From Rosa chinensis (lineage: Eukaryota > Streptophyta > Magnoliopsida > Rosales > Rosaceae): a DNA stretch of 64,000 bases. The stretch covers positions 62,001 to 126,000 of the forward strand of contig NW_024387554.1 of assembly GCF_002994745.2 (NCBI RefSeq), read 5' to 3'. The position numbers and the translations under genes are program-made. Numbering within the stretch: the stretch's first letter is position 1; each line of letters opens with the position of its first letter. Below, in pieces: positions 34,701-48,369 of the stretch. The notes under the pieces are model-generated. The model was not told where the DNA came from and did no database searches. It was given only the letters and a program-made list of their open reading frames with translations.

Positions 34701-37700
34701 TCACTGTTCAACTACTCAAATTGAAACAAAGTGATCAAATTATTTGAAAGAATAACTATGCTTTGAATGTCACTAGAACAACGCATTTAAAGATTTAGAA
34801 GCCATTATTTCACGAAAAGAGAAAGCAAATCCTAAACCTAGAGGAGAAGTTTGGAAAATCACTGTTCATCTACTCAAATTGAAACAAAGTGATCAAATTG
34901 TTTGAAAGAATAACTATGGCTTTGAATGTCACTAAACAACGCATTTAAAGATTTAGAAGTCATTTCACTAAAAGCGAAAGCAAATCCTAAACCCTAGAAG
35001 CGAGAAGTTTGGAAAATCACTGTTCATCAACTCAAATTGAAACAAAGTGATCAAATTGTTTGAAAGAATAACTATGGCTTTGAATGTCACTAGAACAACG
35101 CATTGAAAGATTTAAAGCGATTTCACGAAAAGAGAAAGCAAATCCTAAACTTTAGAAGCGAGAAGTTTGGAGAATCACTGTTCAACTACTCAAATTGAAA
35201 CAAAGTGATCAAATTATTTGAAAGAATAACTATGCTTTGAATGTCACTAGAACAACGCATTTAAAGATTTAGAAGCATTATTTCACGAAAAGAGAAAGCA
35301 AATCCTAAACCCTAGAAGGGAGAAGTTTGGAAAATCACTGTTCATCTACTCAAATTGAAACAAAGTGATCAAATTGTTTGAAAGAATAACTATGGCTTTG
35401 AATGTCACTAAAACAACGCATTTAAAGATTTAGAAGTCATTTCACTAAAAGCGAAAGCAAATCCTAAACCCTAGAAGCGAGAAGTTTGGAAAATCACTGT
35501 TCATAACTCAAATTGAAACAAAGTGATCAAATTGTTTGAAAGAATAACTATGGCTTTGAATGTCACTAGAACAACGCATTGAAAGATTTAAATGCGATTT
35601 CACGAAAAGAGAAAGCAAATCCTAAACTTAGAAGCGAGAAGTTTGGAGAATCACTGTTCACTACTCAAATTGAAACAAAGTGATCAAATTATTTGAAAGA
35701 ATAACTATGGCTTTGAATGTCACTAGAACAACGCATTTAAAGATTTAGAAGCCATTATTCACGAAAAGAGAAAGCAAATCCTAAACCCTAGAAGGAGAAG
35801 TTTGGAAAATCACTGTTCATCTACTCAAATTGAAACAAAGTGATCAAATTGTTTGAAAGAATAACTATGGCTTTGAATGTCACAAAACAACGCATTTAAA
35901 GATTTAGAAGCATTTCACTAAAAGAGAAAGCAAATCCTAAACCTAGAAGCGAGAAGTTTGGAAAATCACTGTTCATCTACTCAAATTGAAACAAAGTGAT
36001 CAAATTGTTTGAAAGAATAACTATGGCTTTGAATGTCACTAGAACAACGCATTGAAAGATTTAGAAGCATTTCACGAAAAGAGAAAGCAAATCCTAAACC
36101 TAGAAGCGAGAAGTTTGGAAATCACTGTTCAACTACTCAAATTGAAACAAAGTGATCAAATTGTTTGAAAGAATAACTATGGCTTTGAATGTCACTAGAA
36201 CAACGCATTTAAAGATTTAGAAGCATTTCACGAAAAGAGAAAGCAAATCCTAAACCCTAGAAGGAGAAGTTTGGAAATCACTGTTCATCTACTCAAATTG
36301 AAACAAAGTGATCAAATTGTTTGAAAGAATAACTATGGCTTTGAATGTCACTAGAACAACGCATTTAAAGATTTAGAAGCATTTCACGAAAAGAGAAAGC
36401 AAATCCTAAACCTAGAAGGAGAAGTTTGGAAAATCACTGTTCATCTACTCAAATTGAAACAAAGTGATCAAATTGTTTGAAAGAATAACTATGGCTTTGA
36501 ATGTCACTAGAACAACGCATTAAAGATTTAGAAGCATTTCACGAAAAGAAAGCAAATCCTAAACCTAGAAGCGAGAAGTTTGGAAATCACTGTTCATAAC
36601 TCAAATTGAAACAAAGTGATCAAATTGTTTGAAAGAATAACTATGGCTTTGAATGTCACTAAACAACGCATTTAAAGATTTAGAAGCATTTCACTAAAAG
36701 CGAAAGCAAATCCTAAACCCTAGAAGCGAGAAGTTTGGAAAATCACTGTTCATAACTCAAATTGAAACAAAGTGATCAAATTGTTTGAAAGAATAACTAT
36801 GGCTTTGAATGTCACTAGAACAACGCATTGAAAGATTTAAAGCGATTTCACGAAAAGAGAAAGCAAATCCTAAACTTAGAAGCGAGAAGTTTGGAAATCA
36901 CTGTTCATACTACTCAAATTGAAACAAAGTGATCAAATTATTTGAAAGAATAACTATGCCTTTGAATGTCACTAGAACAACGCATTTAAAGATTTAGAAG
37001 CCATTTCACGAAAAGAGAAAGCAAATCCTAAACCCTAGAAGGGAGAAGTTTGGAAATCACTGTTCATCTACTCAAATTGAAACAAAGTGATCAAATTGTT
37101 TGAAAGAATAACTATGGCTTTGAATGTCACTAAAACAACGCATTTAAAGATTTAGAAGTCATTTCACTAAAAGCGAAAGCAAATCCTAAACCCTAGAAGC
37201 GAGAAGTTTGGAAAATCACTGTTCATAACTCAAATTGAAACAAAGTGATCAAATTGTTTGAAAGAATAACTATGGCTTTGAATGTCACTAGAACAACGCA
37301 TTGAAAGATTTAAATGCGATTTCACGAAAAGAGAAAGCAAATCCTAAACTTTAGAAGCGAGAAGTTTGGAGAATCACTGTTCAACTACTCAAATTGAAAC
37401 AAAGTGATCAAATTATTTGAAAGAATAACTATGCCTTTGAATGTCACTAGAACAACGCATTTAAAGATTTAGAAGCCATTATTTCACGAAAAGAGAAAGC
37501 AAATCCTAAACCCTAGTAGGGAGAAGTTTGGAAAATCACTGTTCATCTACTCAAATTGAAACAAAGTGATCAAATTGTTTGAAAGAATAACTATGGCTTT
37601 GAATGTCACTAAAACAACGCATTTAAAGATTTAGAAGTCATTTCACTAAAAGCGAAAGCAAATCCTAAACCCTAGAAGCGAGAAGTTTGGAAAATCACTG

Positions 37701-40700
37701 TTCATCACTCAAATTGAAACAAAGTGATCAAATTGTTTGAAAGAATAACTATGGCTTTGAATGTCACTAGAACAACGCATTGAAAGATTTAAATGCGATT
37801 TCACGAAAAGAGAAAGCAAATCCTAAACTTTAGAAGCGAGAAGTTTGAGAATCACTGTTCAACTACTCAAATTGAAACAAAGTGATCAAATTATTTGAAA
37901 GAATAACTATGCTTTGAATGTCACTAGAACAACGCATTTAAAGATTTAGAAGCCATTATTTCACGAAAAGAGAAAGCAAATCCTAAACCCTAGAAGGAAA
38001 GTTTGGAAAATCACTGTTCATCTACTCAAATTGAAACAAAGTGATCAAATTGTTTGAAAGAATAACTATGGCTTTGAATGTCACTAGAACAACGCATTGA
38101 AAGATTTAGAAGCGATTTCACGAAAAGAGAAAGCAAATCCTAAACTTAGAAGGAGAAGTTTGGAAAATCACTGTTCATCTACTCAAATTGAAACAAAGTG
38201 ATCAAATTATTTGAAGAATAACTATGGCTTTGAATGTCACTAGAACAACGCATTAAAGATTTAGAAGCATTTCACGAAAAGAGAAAGCAAATCCTAAACC
38301 TAGAAGGAGAAGTTTGGAAATCACTGTTCATACTCAAATTGAAACAAAGTGATCAAATTGTTTGAAAGAATAACTATGGCTTTGAATGTCACTAAACAAC
38401 GCATTTAAAGATTTAGAAGTCATTTCACTAAAAGCGAAAGCAAATCCTAAACCTAGAAGCGAGAAGTTTGGAAAATCACTGTTCATAACTCAAATTGAAA
38501 CAAAGTGATCAAATTGTTTGAAAGAATAACTATGGCTTTGAATGTCACTAGAACAACGCATTGAAAGATTTAAATGCGATTTCACGAAAAGAGAAAGCAA
38601 ATCCTAAACTTTAGAAGCGAGAAGTTTGGAGAATCACTGTTCAACTACTCAAATTGAAACAAAGTGATCAAATTATTTGAAAGAATAACTATGCCTTTGA
38701 ATGTCACTAGAACAACGCATTTAAAGATTTAGAAGCCATTTTCACGAAAAGAGAAAGCAAATCCTAAACCCTAGTAGGGAGAAGTTTGGAAAATCACTGT
38801 TCATCTACTCAAATTGAAACAAAGTGATCAAATTGTTTGAAAGAATAACTATGGCTTTGAATGTCACTAAAACAACGCATTTAAAGATTTAGAAGTCATT
38901 TCACTAAAAGCGAAAGCAAATCCTAAACCCTAGAAGCGAGAAGTTTGGAAAATCACTGTTCATCAACTCAAATTGAAACAAAGTGATCAAATTGTTTGAA
39001 AGAATAACTATGGCTTTGAATGTCACTAGAACAACGCATTGAAAGATTTAAATGCGATTTCACGAAAAGAGAAAGCAAATCCTAAACTTTAGAAGCGAGA
39101 AGTTTGGAGAATCACTGTTCAACTACTCAAATTGAAACAAAGTGATCAAATTATTTGAAAGAATAACTATGCCTTTGAATGTCACTAGAACAACGCATTT
39201 AAAGATTTAGAAGCCATTATTTCACGAAAAGAGAAAGCAAATCCTAAACCCTAGTAGGGAGAAGTTTGGAAAATCACTGTTCATCTACTCAAATTGAAAC
39301 AAAGTGATCAAATTGTTTGAAAGAATAACTATGGCTTTGAATGTCACAAAACAACGCATTTAAAGATTTAGAAGTCATTTCACTAAAAGCGAAAGCAAAT
39401 CCTAAACCCTAGAAGCGAGAAGTTTGGAAAATCACTGTTCATCACTCAAATTGAAACAAAGTGATCAAATTGTTTGAAAGAATAACTATGGCTTTGAATG
39501 TCACTAGAACAACGCATTGAAAGATTTAAATGCGATTTCACGAAAAGAGAAAGCAAATCCTAAACCTAGAAGCGAGAAGTTTGGAAAATCACTGTTCATC
39601 TACTCAAATTGAAACAAAGTGATCAAATTATTTGAAAGAATAACTATGCTTTGAATGTCACTAGAACAACGCATTAAAGATTTAGAAGCATTTCACGAAA
39701 AGAGAAAGCAAATCCTAAACCTAGAAGGAGAAGTTTGGAAAATCACTGTTCATCTACTCAAATTGAAACAAAGTGATCAAATTTTTGAAAGAATAACTAT
39801 GGCTTTGAATGTCACTAAAACAACGCATTTAAAGATTTAGAAGTCATTTCACTAAAAGCGAAAGCAAATCCTAAACCCTAGAAGCGAGAAGTTTGGAAAA
39901 TCACTGTTCATAACTCAAATTGAAACAAAGTGATCAAATTGTTTGAAAGAATAACTATGGCTTTGAATGTCACTAGAACAACGCATTGAAAGATTTAAAG
40001 CGATTTCACGAAAAGAGAAAGCAAATCCTAAACTTTAGAAGCGAGAAGTTTGGAGAATCACTGTTCACTACTCAAATTGAAACAAAGTGATCAAATTATT
40101 TGAAAGAATAACTATGCTTTGAATGTCACTAGAACAACGCATTTAAAGATTTAGAAGCCATTATTTCACGAAAAGAGAAAGCAAATCCTAAACCCTAGAG
40201 GAGAAGTTTGGAAAATCACTGTTCATCTACTCAAATTGAAACAAAGTGATCAAATTGTTTGAAAGAATAACTATGGCTTTGAATGTCACTAAAACAACGC
40301 ATTTAAAGATTTAGAAGTCATTTCACTAAAAGCGAAAGCAAATCCTAAACCCTAGAAGCGAGAAGTTTGGAAAATCACTGTTCATAACTCAAATTGAAAC
40401 AAAGTGATCAAATTGTTTGAAAGAATAACTATGGCTTTGAATGTCACTAGAACAACGCATTGAAAGATTTAAATGCGATTTCACGAAAAGAGAAAGCAAA
40501 TCCTAAACTTAGAAGCGAGAAGTTTGAAACGTAAAATTTGGAAATCCTGTTCATACTCAATTGAAACAAAGTGATCAAATTATTTGAAAGAATAACTATG
40601 GCTTTGAATGTCACTAGAACAACGCATTTAAAGATTTAGAAGCATTTCACGAAAAGAGAAGCAAATCCTAAACCCTAGAAGGAGAAGTTTGGAAAATCAC

Positions 40701-43000
40701 TGTTCATCTACTCAAATTGAAACAAAGTGATCAAATTGTTTGAAAGAATAACTATGGCTTTGAATGTCACTAGAACAACGCATTAAAGATTTAGAAGCAT
40801 TTCACTAAAAGCGAAAGCAAATCCTAAACCTAGAAGCGAGAAGTTTGGAAATCACTGTTCATACTCAAATTGAAACAAAGTGATCAAATTGTTTGAAAGA
40901 ATAACTATGGCTTTGAATGTCACTAGAACAACGCATTTAAAGATTTAGAAGCATTTCACGAAAGAGAAAGCAAATCCTAAACCTAGAAGCGAGAAGTTTG
41001 GAAAATCACTGTTCATACTCAAATTGAAACAAAGTGATCAAATTTTTGAAAGAATAACTATGGCTTTGAATGTCACTAAACAACGCATTTAAAGATTTAG
41101 AAGCATTTCACAAAAGGAAAGCAAATCCTAAACCTAGAAGGAGAAGTTTGGAAAATCACTGTTCATCTACTCAAATTGAAACAAAGTGATCAAATTGTTT
41201 GAAAGAATAACTATGGCTTTGAATGTCACTAGAACAACGCATTAAAGATTTAAATCATTTCACGAAAAGGAAAGCAAATCCTAAACTTAGAAGCGAGAAG
41301 TTTGGAAATCACTGTTCATACTCAAATTGAAACAAAGTGATCAAATTTTGAAAGAATAACTATGCTTTGAATGTCACTAGAACAACGCATTTAAAGATTT
41401 AGAAGCATTATTCACGAAAAGAGAAAGCAAATCCTAAACCTAGAAGGGAAAGTTTGAAAATCACTGTTCATCTACTCAAATTGAAACAAAGTGATCAATT
41501 GTTTGAAAGAATAACTATGGCTTTGAATGTCACTAGAACAACGCATTTAAAGATTTAGAAGCATTTCACGAAAAGAGAAAGCAAATCCTAAACCTAGAAG
41601 GAGAAGTTTGGAAAATCACTGTTCATCTACTCAAATTGAAACAAAGTGATCAAATTGTTTGAAAGAATAACTATGGCTTTGAATGTCACTAGAACAACGC
41701 ATTTAAAGATTTAGAAGCATTTCACTAAAACGAAAGCAAATCCTAAACCTAGAAGCGAGAAGTTTGGAAATCACTGTTCATAACTCAAATTGAAACAAAG
41801 TGATCAAATTGTTTGAAAGAATAACTATGGCTTTGAATGTCACTAGAACAACGCATTTAAAGATTTAGAAGCATTTCACGAAAAGGAAAGCAAATCCTAA
41901 ACCCTAGAAGCGAGAAGTTTGGAAATCACTGTTCATCTACTCAAATTGAAACAAAGTGATCAAATTGTTTGAAAGAATAACTATGGCTTTGAATGTCACT
42001 AGAACAACGCATTTAAAGATTTAGAAGCATTTCACGAAAAGAGAAAGCAAATCCTAAACCTAGAAGCGAGAAGTTTGGAAAATCACTGTTCATCTACTCA
42101 AATTGAAACAAAGTGATCAAATTGTTTGAAAGAATAACTATGGCTTTGAATGTCACTAGAACAACGCATTTAAAGATTTAGAAGCATTTCACGAAAAGAG
42201 AAAGCAAATCCTAAACCTAGAAGGGAGAAGTTTGGAAAATCACTGTTCATCTACTCAAATTGAAACAAAGTGATCAAATTGTTTGAAAGAATAACTATGG
42301 CTTTGAATGTCACTAGAACAACGCATTTAAAGATTTAGAAGCATTTCACGAAAAGGAAAGCAAATCCTAAACCCTAGAAGCGAGAAGTTTGGAAATCACT
42401 GTTCATAACTCAAATTGAAACAAAGTGATCAAATTGTTTGAAAGAATAACTATGGCTTTGAATGTCACTAGAACAACGCATTTAAAGATTTAGAAGCATT
42501 TCACGAAAAGAGAAAGCAAATCCTAAACCTAGAAGCGAGAAGTTTGGAAAATCACTGTTCATCTACTCAAATTGAAACAAAGTGATCAAATTGTTTGAAA
42601 GAATAACTATGGCTTTGAATGTCACTAGAACAACGCATTGAAAGATTTAGAAGCGATTTCACGAAAAGAGAAAGCAAATCCTAAACTTAGAAGGGAGAAG
42701 TTTGGAAAATCACTGTTCATCTACTCAAATTGAAACAAAGTGATCAAATTATTTGAAAGAATAACTATGGCTTTGAATGTCACTAGAACAACGCATTTAA
42801 AGATTTAGAAGCATTTCACTAAAAGCGAAAGCAAATCCTAAACCCTAGAAGCGAGAAGTTTGGAAATCACTGTTCATTACTCAAATTGAAACAAAGTGAT
42901 CAAATTGTTTGAAAGAATAACTATGGCTTTGAATGTCACTAAAACAACGCATTTAAAGATTTAGAAGTCATTTCACTAAAAGCGAAAGCAAATCCTAAAC
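13731..43000. repeat. Interior satellite with bases missing at class-variable sites
   Basis: Monomers here are often 153-157 bp (for example starts at 36087, 36243, 36399 and 36552). The missing bases fall where classes differ. CCC/TTT before TAG becomes CC. AATT(G/A)TTTG becomes AATTTTTG. AATAA(C/A/G)TATG becomes AATAATATG. TTCA(T/A)CTACTC becomes TTCACTACTC. Better-preserved A-B-C stretches lie between (for example about 27.7-28.3, 30.0-30.5 and 37.1-37.9 kb). Boundaries are approximate. Consensus error during assembly is the simplest reading. Confidence 0.7.
40521..40562. repeat. Aberrant satellite monomer
   Basis: After GAAGCGAGAAGTTTG an extra AAACGTAAAATTTG is inserted, then GAAATCCTGTTCATACTC replaces GAAAATCACTGTTCATCTACTC. 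I noticed no other monomer with this change. It is either a private mutation or a local assembly error. Confidence 0.6.
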
Positions 43001-46000
43001 CCTAGAAGCGAGAAGTTTGGAAATCACTGTTCATAACTCAAATTGAAACAAAGTGATCAAATTGTTTGAAAGAATAACTATGGCTTTGAATGTCACTAGA
43101 ACAACGCATTGAAAGATTTAAATGCGATTTCACGAAAAGAGAAAGCAAATCCTAAACTTAGAAGCGAGAAGTTTGGAGAATCACTGTTCAACTACTCAAA
43201 TTGAAACAAAGTGATCAAATTATTTGAAAGAATAACTATGCCTTTGAATGTCACTAGAACAACGCATTTAAAGATTTAGAAGCCATATTTCACGAAAAGA
43301 GAAAGCAAATCCTAAACCCTAGTAGGGAGAAGTTTGGAAAATCACTGTTCATCTACTCAAATTGAAACAAAGTGATCAAATTGTTTGAAAGAATAACTAT
43401 GGCTTTGAATGTCACTAAAACAACGCATTTAAAGATTTAGAAGTCATTTCACTAAAAGCGAAAGCAAATCCTAAACCCTAGAAGCGAGAAGTTTGGAAAA
43501 TCACTGTTCATAACTCAAATTGAAACAAAGTGATCAAATTGTTTGAAAGAATAACTATGGCTTTGAATGTCACTAGAACAACGCATTGAAAGATTTAAAT
43601 GCGATTTCACGAAAAGAGAAAGCAAATCCTAAACTTTAGAAGCGAGAAGTTTGGAGAATCACTGTTCAACTACTCAATTGAAACAAAGTGATCAAATTAT
43701 TTGAAAGAATAACTATGCTTTGAATGTCACTAGAACAACGCATTTAAAGATTTAGAAGCCATTATTTCACGAAAAGAGAAAGCAAATCCTAAACCCTAGT
43801 AGGGAGAAGTTTGGAAATCACTGTTCATCTACTCAAATTGAAACAAAGTGATCAAATTGTTTGAAAGAATAACTATGGCTTTGAATGTCACTAAACAACG
43901 CATTAAAGATTTAGAAGTCATTTCACTAAAGCGAAAGCAAATCCTAAACCCTAGAAGCGAGAAGTTTGGAAAATCACTGTTCATCTACTCAAATTGAAAC
44001 AAAGTGATCAAATTGTTTGAAAGAATAACTATGGCTTTGAATGTCACTAGAACAACGCATTGAAAGATTTAAATGCGATTTCACGAAAAGAGAAAGCAAA
44101 TCCTAAACTTTAGAAGCGAGAAGTTTGGAGAATCACTGTTCAACTACTCAAATTGAAACAAAGTGATCAAATTATTTGAAAGAATAACTATGCTTTGAAT
44201 GTCACTAGAACAACGCATTTAAAGATTTAGAAGCCATTATTTCACGAAAAGAGAAAGCAAATCCTAAACCCTAGTAGGGAGAAGTTTGGAAAATCACTGT
44301 TCATCTACTCAAATTGAAACAAAGTGATCAAATTGTTTGAAAGAATAACTATGGCTTTGAATGTCACTAGAACAACGCATTGAAAGATTTAGAAGCGATT
44401 TCACGAAAAGAGAAAGCAAATCCTAAACTTTAGAAGGAGAAGTTTGGAAAATCACTGTTCATCTACTCAAATTGAAACAAAGTGATCAAATTATTTGAAT
44501 GAATAACTATGGCATTGAATGTCACTAGAACAACGCATTTAAAGATTTAGAAGTCATTTCACTAAAATCGAAAGCAAATGCTAAACCCTAGAAGCGAGAA
44601 GTTTGGACAATCACTGTTCATAAACTCAAATTGAAACAAAGTGATCAAATTGTTTGAAAGAATAACTATGGCTTTGAATGTCACTAAAACAACGCATTTA
44701 AAGATTTAGAAGTCATTTCACTAAAAGCGAAAGCAAATCCAAACCCTAGAAGCGAGAAGTTTGGAAAATCACTGTTCATAAACTCAAATTGAAACAAAGT
44801 GATCAAATTGTTTGAAAGAATAACTATGGCTTTGAATGTCACTAGAACAACGCATTGAAAGATTTAAATGCGATTTCACGAAAAGAGAAAGCAAATCCTA
44901 AACTTTAGAAGCGAGAAGTTTGGAGAATCACTGTTCAACTACTCAATTGAAACAAAGTGATCAAATTATTTGAAAGAATAACTATGCCTTTGAATGTCAC
45001 TAGAACAACGCATTTAAAGATTTAGAAGCCATTATTTCACGAAAAGAGAAAGCAAATCCTAAACCCTAGTAGGGAGAAGTTTGGAAAATCACTGTTCATC
45101 TACTCAAATTGAAACAAAGTGATCAAATTGTTTGAAAGAATAACTATGGCTTTGAATGTCACTAAAACAACGCATTTAAAGATTTAGAAGTCATTTCACT
45201 AAAAGCGAAAGCAAATCCTAAACCCTAGAAGCGAGAAGTTTGGAAATCACTGTTCATAAACTCAAATTGAAACAAAGTGATCAAATTGTTTGAAAGAATA
45301 ACTATGGCTTTGAATGTCACTAGAACAACGCATTGAAAGATTTAAATGCGATTTCACGAAAAGAGAAAGCAAATCCTAAACTTTAGAAGCGAGAAGTTTG
45401 GAGAATCACTGTTCAACTACTCAAATTGAAACAAAGTGATCAAATTATTTGAAAGAATAACTATGCCTTTGAATGTCACTAGAACAACGCATTTAAAGAT
45501 TTAGAAGCCATTATTTCACGAAAAGAGAAAGCAAATCCTAAACCCTAGTAGGGAAAGTCTGGAAAATCACTGTTCATCTACTCAAATTGAAACAAAGTGA
45601 TCAAATTGTTTGAAAGAATAACTATGCTTTGAATGTCACTAGAACAACGCATTTAAAGATTTAGAAGCCATTTCACGAAAGAGAAAGCAAATCCTAAACC
45701 CTAGAAGGGAAAGTTTGGAAAATCACTGTTCATCTACTCAAATTGAAACAAAGTGATCAAATTATTTGAAAGAATAACTATGGCTTTGAATGTCACTAGA
45801 ACAACGCATTTAAAGATTTAAACTCATTTCACTAAAATCGAAAGCAAATGCTAAACCCTAGAAGCGAGAAGTTTGGACAATCACTGTTCATAAACTCAAA
45901 TTGAAACAAAGTGATCAAATTGTTTGAAAGAATAACTATGGCTTTGAATGTCACTAAAACAACGCATTTAAAGATTTAGAAGTCATTTCACTAAAAGCGA

Positions 46001-48364
46001 AAGCAAATCCTAAACCCTAGAAGCGAGAAGTTTGGAAAATCACTGTTCATAAACTCAAATTGAAACAAAGTGATCAAATTGTTTGAAAGAATAACTATGG
46101 CTTTGAATGTCACTAGAACAACGCATTGAAAGATTTAAATGCGATTTCACGAAAAGAGAAAGCAAATCCTAAACTTTAGAAGCGAGAAGTTTGGAGAATC
46201 ACTGTTCAACTACTCAATTGAAACAAAGTGATCAAATTATTTGAAAGAATAACTATGCCTTTGAATGTCACTAGAACAACGCATTTAAAGATTTAGAAGC
46301 CATTATTTCACGAAAAGAGAAAGCAAATCCTAAACCCTAGTAGGGAAAGTTTGGAAAATCACTGTTCATCTACTCAAATTGAAACAAAGTGATCAAATTG
46401 TTTGAAAGAATAACTATGGCTTTGAATGTCACTAAAACAACGCATTTAAAGATTTAGAAGTCATTTCACTAAAAGCGAAAGCAAATCCTAAACCCTAGAA
46501 GCGAGAAGTTTGGAAAATCACTGTTCATAACTCAAATTGAAACAAAGTGATCAAATTGTTTGAAAGAATAACTATGGCTTTGAATGTCACTAGAACAACG
46601 CATTGAAAGATTTAAATGCGATTTCACGAAAAGAGAAAGCAAATCCTAAACTTTAGAAGCGAGAAGTTTGGAGAATCACTGTTCAACTACTCAAATTGAA
46701 ACAAAGTGATCAAATTATTTGAAAGAATAACTATGCCTTTGAATGTCACTAGAACAACGCATTTAAAGATTTAGAAGCCATTATTTCACGAAAAGAGAAA
46801 GCAAATCCTAAACCCTAGAAGGGAAAAGTTTGGAAAATCACTGTTCATCTACTCAAATTGAAACAAAGTGATCAAATTGTTTGAAAGAATAACTATGGCT
46901 TTGAATGTCACTAGAACAACGCATTGAAAGATTTAGAAGCGATTTCACGAAAAGAGAAAGCAAATCCTAAACTTTAGAAGGGAGAAGTTTGGAAAATCAC
47001 TGTTCATCTACTCAAATTGAAACAAAGTGATCAAATTATTTGAATGAATAACTATGGCATTGAATGTCACTAGAACAACGCATTTAAAGATTTAGAAGTC
47101 ATTTCACTAAAATCGAAAGCAAATGCTAAACCCTAGAAGCGAGAAGTTTGAACAATCACTGTTCATAAACTCAAATTGAAACAAAGTGATCAAATTGTTT
47201 GAAAGAATAACTATGGCTTTGAATGTCACTAAAACAACGCATTTAAAGATTTAGAAGTCATTTCACTAAAAGCGAAAGCAAATCCTAAACTCTAGAAGCG
47301 AGAAGTTTGGAAAATCACTGTTCATAAACTCAAATTGAAACAAAGTGATCAAATTGTTTGAAAGAATAACTATGGCTTTGAATGTCACTAGAACAACGCA
47401 TTGAAAGATTTAAATGCGATTTCACGAAAAGAGAAAGCAAATCCTAAACTTTAGAAGCGAGAAGTTTGGAGAATCACTGTTCAACTACTCGAATTGAAAC
47501 AAAGTGATCAAATTATTTGAAAGAATAACTATGCCTTTGAATGTCACTAGAACAACGCATTTAAAGATTTAGAAGCCATTATTTCACGAAAAGAGAAAGC
47601 AAATCCTAAACCCTAGTAGGGAGAAGTTTGGAAAATCACTGTTCATCTACTCAAATTGAAACAAAGTGATCAAATTGTTTGAAAGAATAACTATGGCTTT
47701 GAATGTCACTAAAACAACGCATTTAAAGATTTAGAAGTCATTTCACTAAAAGCGAAAGCAAATCCAAAACCCTAGAAGCGAGAAGTTTGGAAAATCACTG
47801 TTCATAAACTCAAATTGAAACAAAGTGATCAAATTGTTTGAAAGAATAACTATGGCTTTGAATGTCACTAGAACAACGCATTGAAAGATTTAAATGCGAT
47901 TTCACGAAAAGAGAAAGCAAATCCTAAACTTTAGAAGCGAGAAGTTTGGAGAATCACTGTTCAACTACTCAAATTGAAACAAAGTGATCAAATTATTTGA
48001 AAGAATAACTATGCCTTTGAATGTCACTAGAACAACGCATTTAAAGATTTAGAAGCCATTATTTCACGAAAAGAGAAAGCAAATCCTAAACCCTAGTAGG
48101 GAGAAGTTTGGAAAATCACTGTTCATCTACTCAAATTGAAACAAAGTGATCAAATTGTTTGAAAGAATAACTATGGCTTTGAATGTCACTAAAACAACGC
48201 ATTTAAAGATTTAGAAGTCATTTCACTAAAAGCGAAAGCAAATCCTAAACCCTAGAAGCGAGAAGTTTGGAAAATCACTGTTCATAAACTCAAATTGAAA
48301 CAAAGTGATCAAATTGTTTGAAAGAATAACTATGGCTTTGAATGTCACTAGAACAACGCATTGA

Positions 48365-48369
48365 AAGAT
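48365..48369. repeat. Left target-site duplication of solo LTR (AAGAT)
   Basis: AAGAT precedes TGATAGG and recurs at 50359-50363. Intact monomers read GCATTGAAAGATTTAAATGCG, which contains the site once. Confidence 0.93.

Larger units (their letters stand above)
10398..48369. repeat. Main satellite array, monomer about 160 bp
   Basis: About 240 head-to-tail monomers over 38 kb with no gene. Near both edges monomers are 158-163 bp. Each holds CCTAAACCCTAG or a variant, TCAAATT(G/A)TTTGA, TATGGCTTTGAATGTCAC and CAACGCATT. Classes can be told apart. A has GAAGCGAG and GATTTAAATGCG. B has CTTTAGAAGCG, AATTATTTGAAAG and GCCATTATTTC. C has CCCTAGTAGGGAG, CACTAAAACAACG and AAAAGCGAAAG. A-B-C often repeats as a unit of about 480 bp. 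Higher-order structure is usual in centromeric satellites. The telomere-like motif also allows a subtelomeric location. Confidence 0.95.

Noticed and set aside
39655..39840. Open frames running through satellite monomers (also near 14158 and 16196)
   Set aside because: They arise where shortened monomers keep phase; satellite is noncoding and the assembly here is doubtful.
10398..48369. CRISPR-like regular repeat
   Set aside because: Repeats of about 160 bp are directly adjacent with no unique spacers, in plant DNA; it is a satellite.
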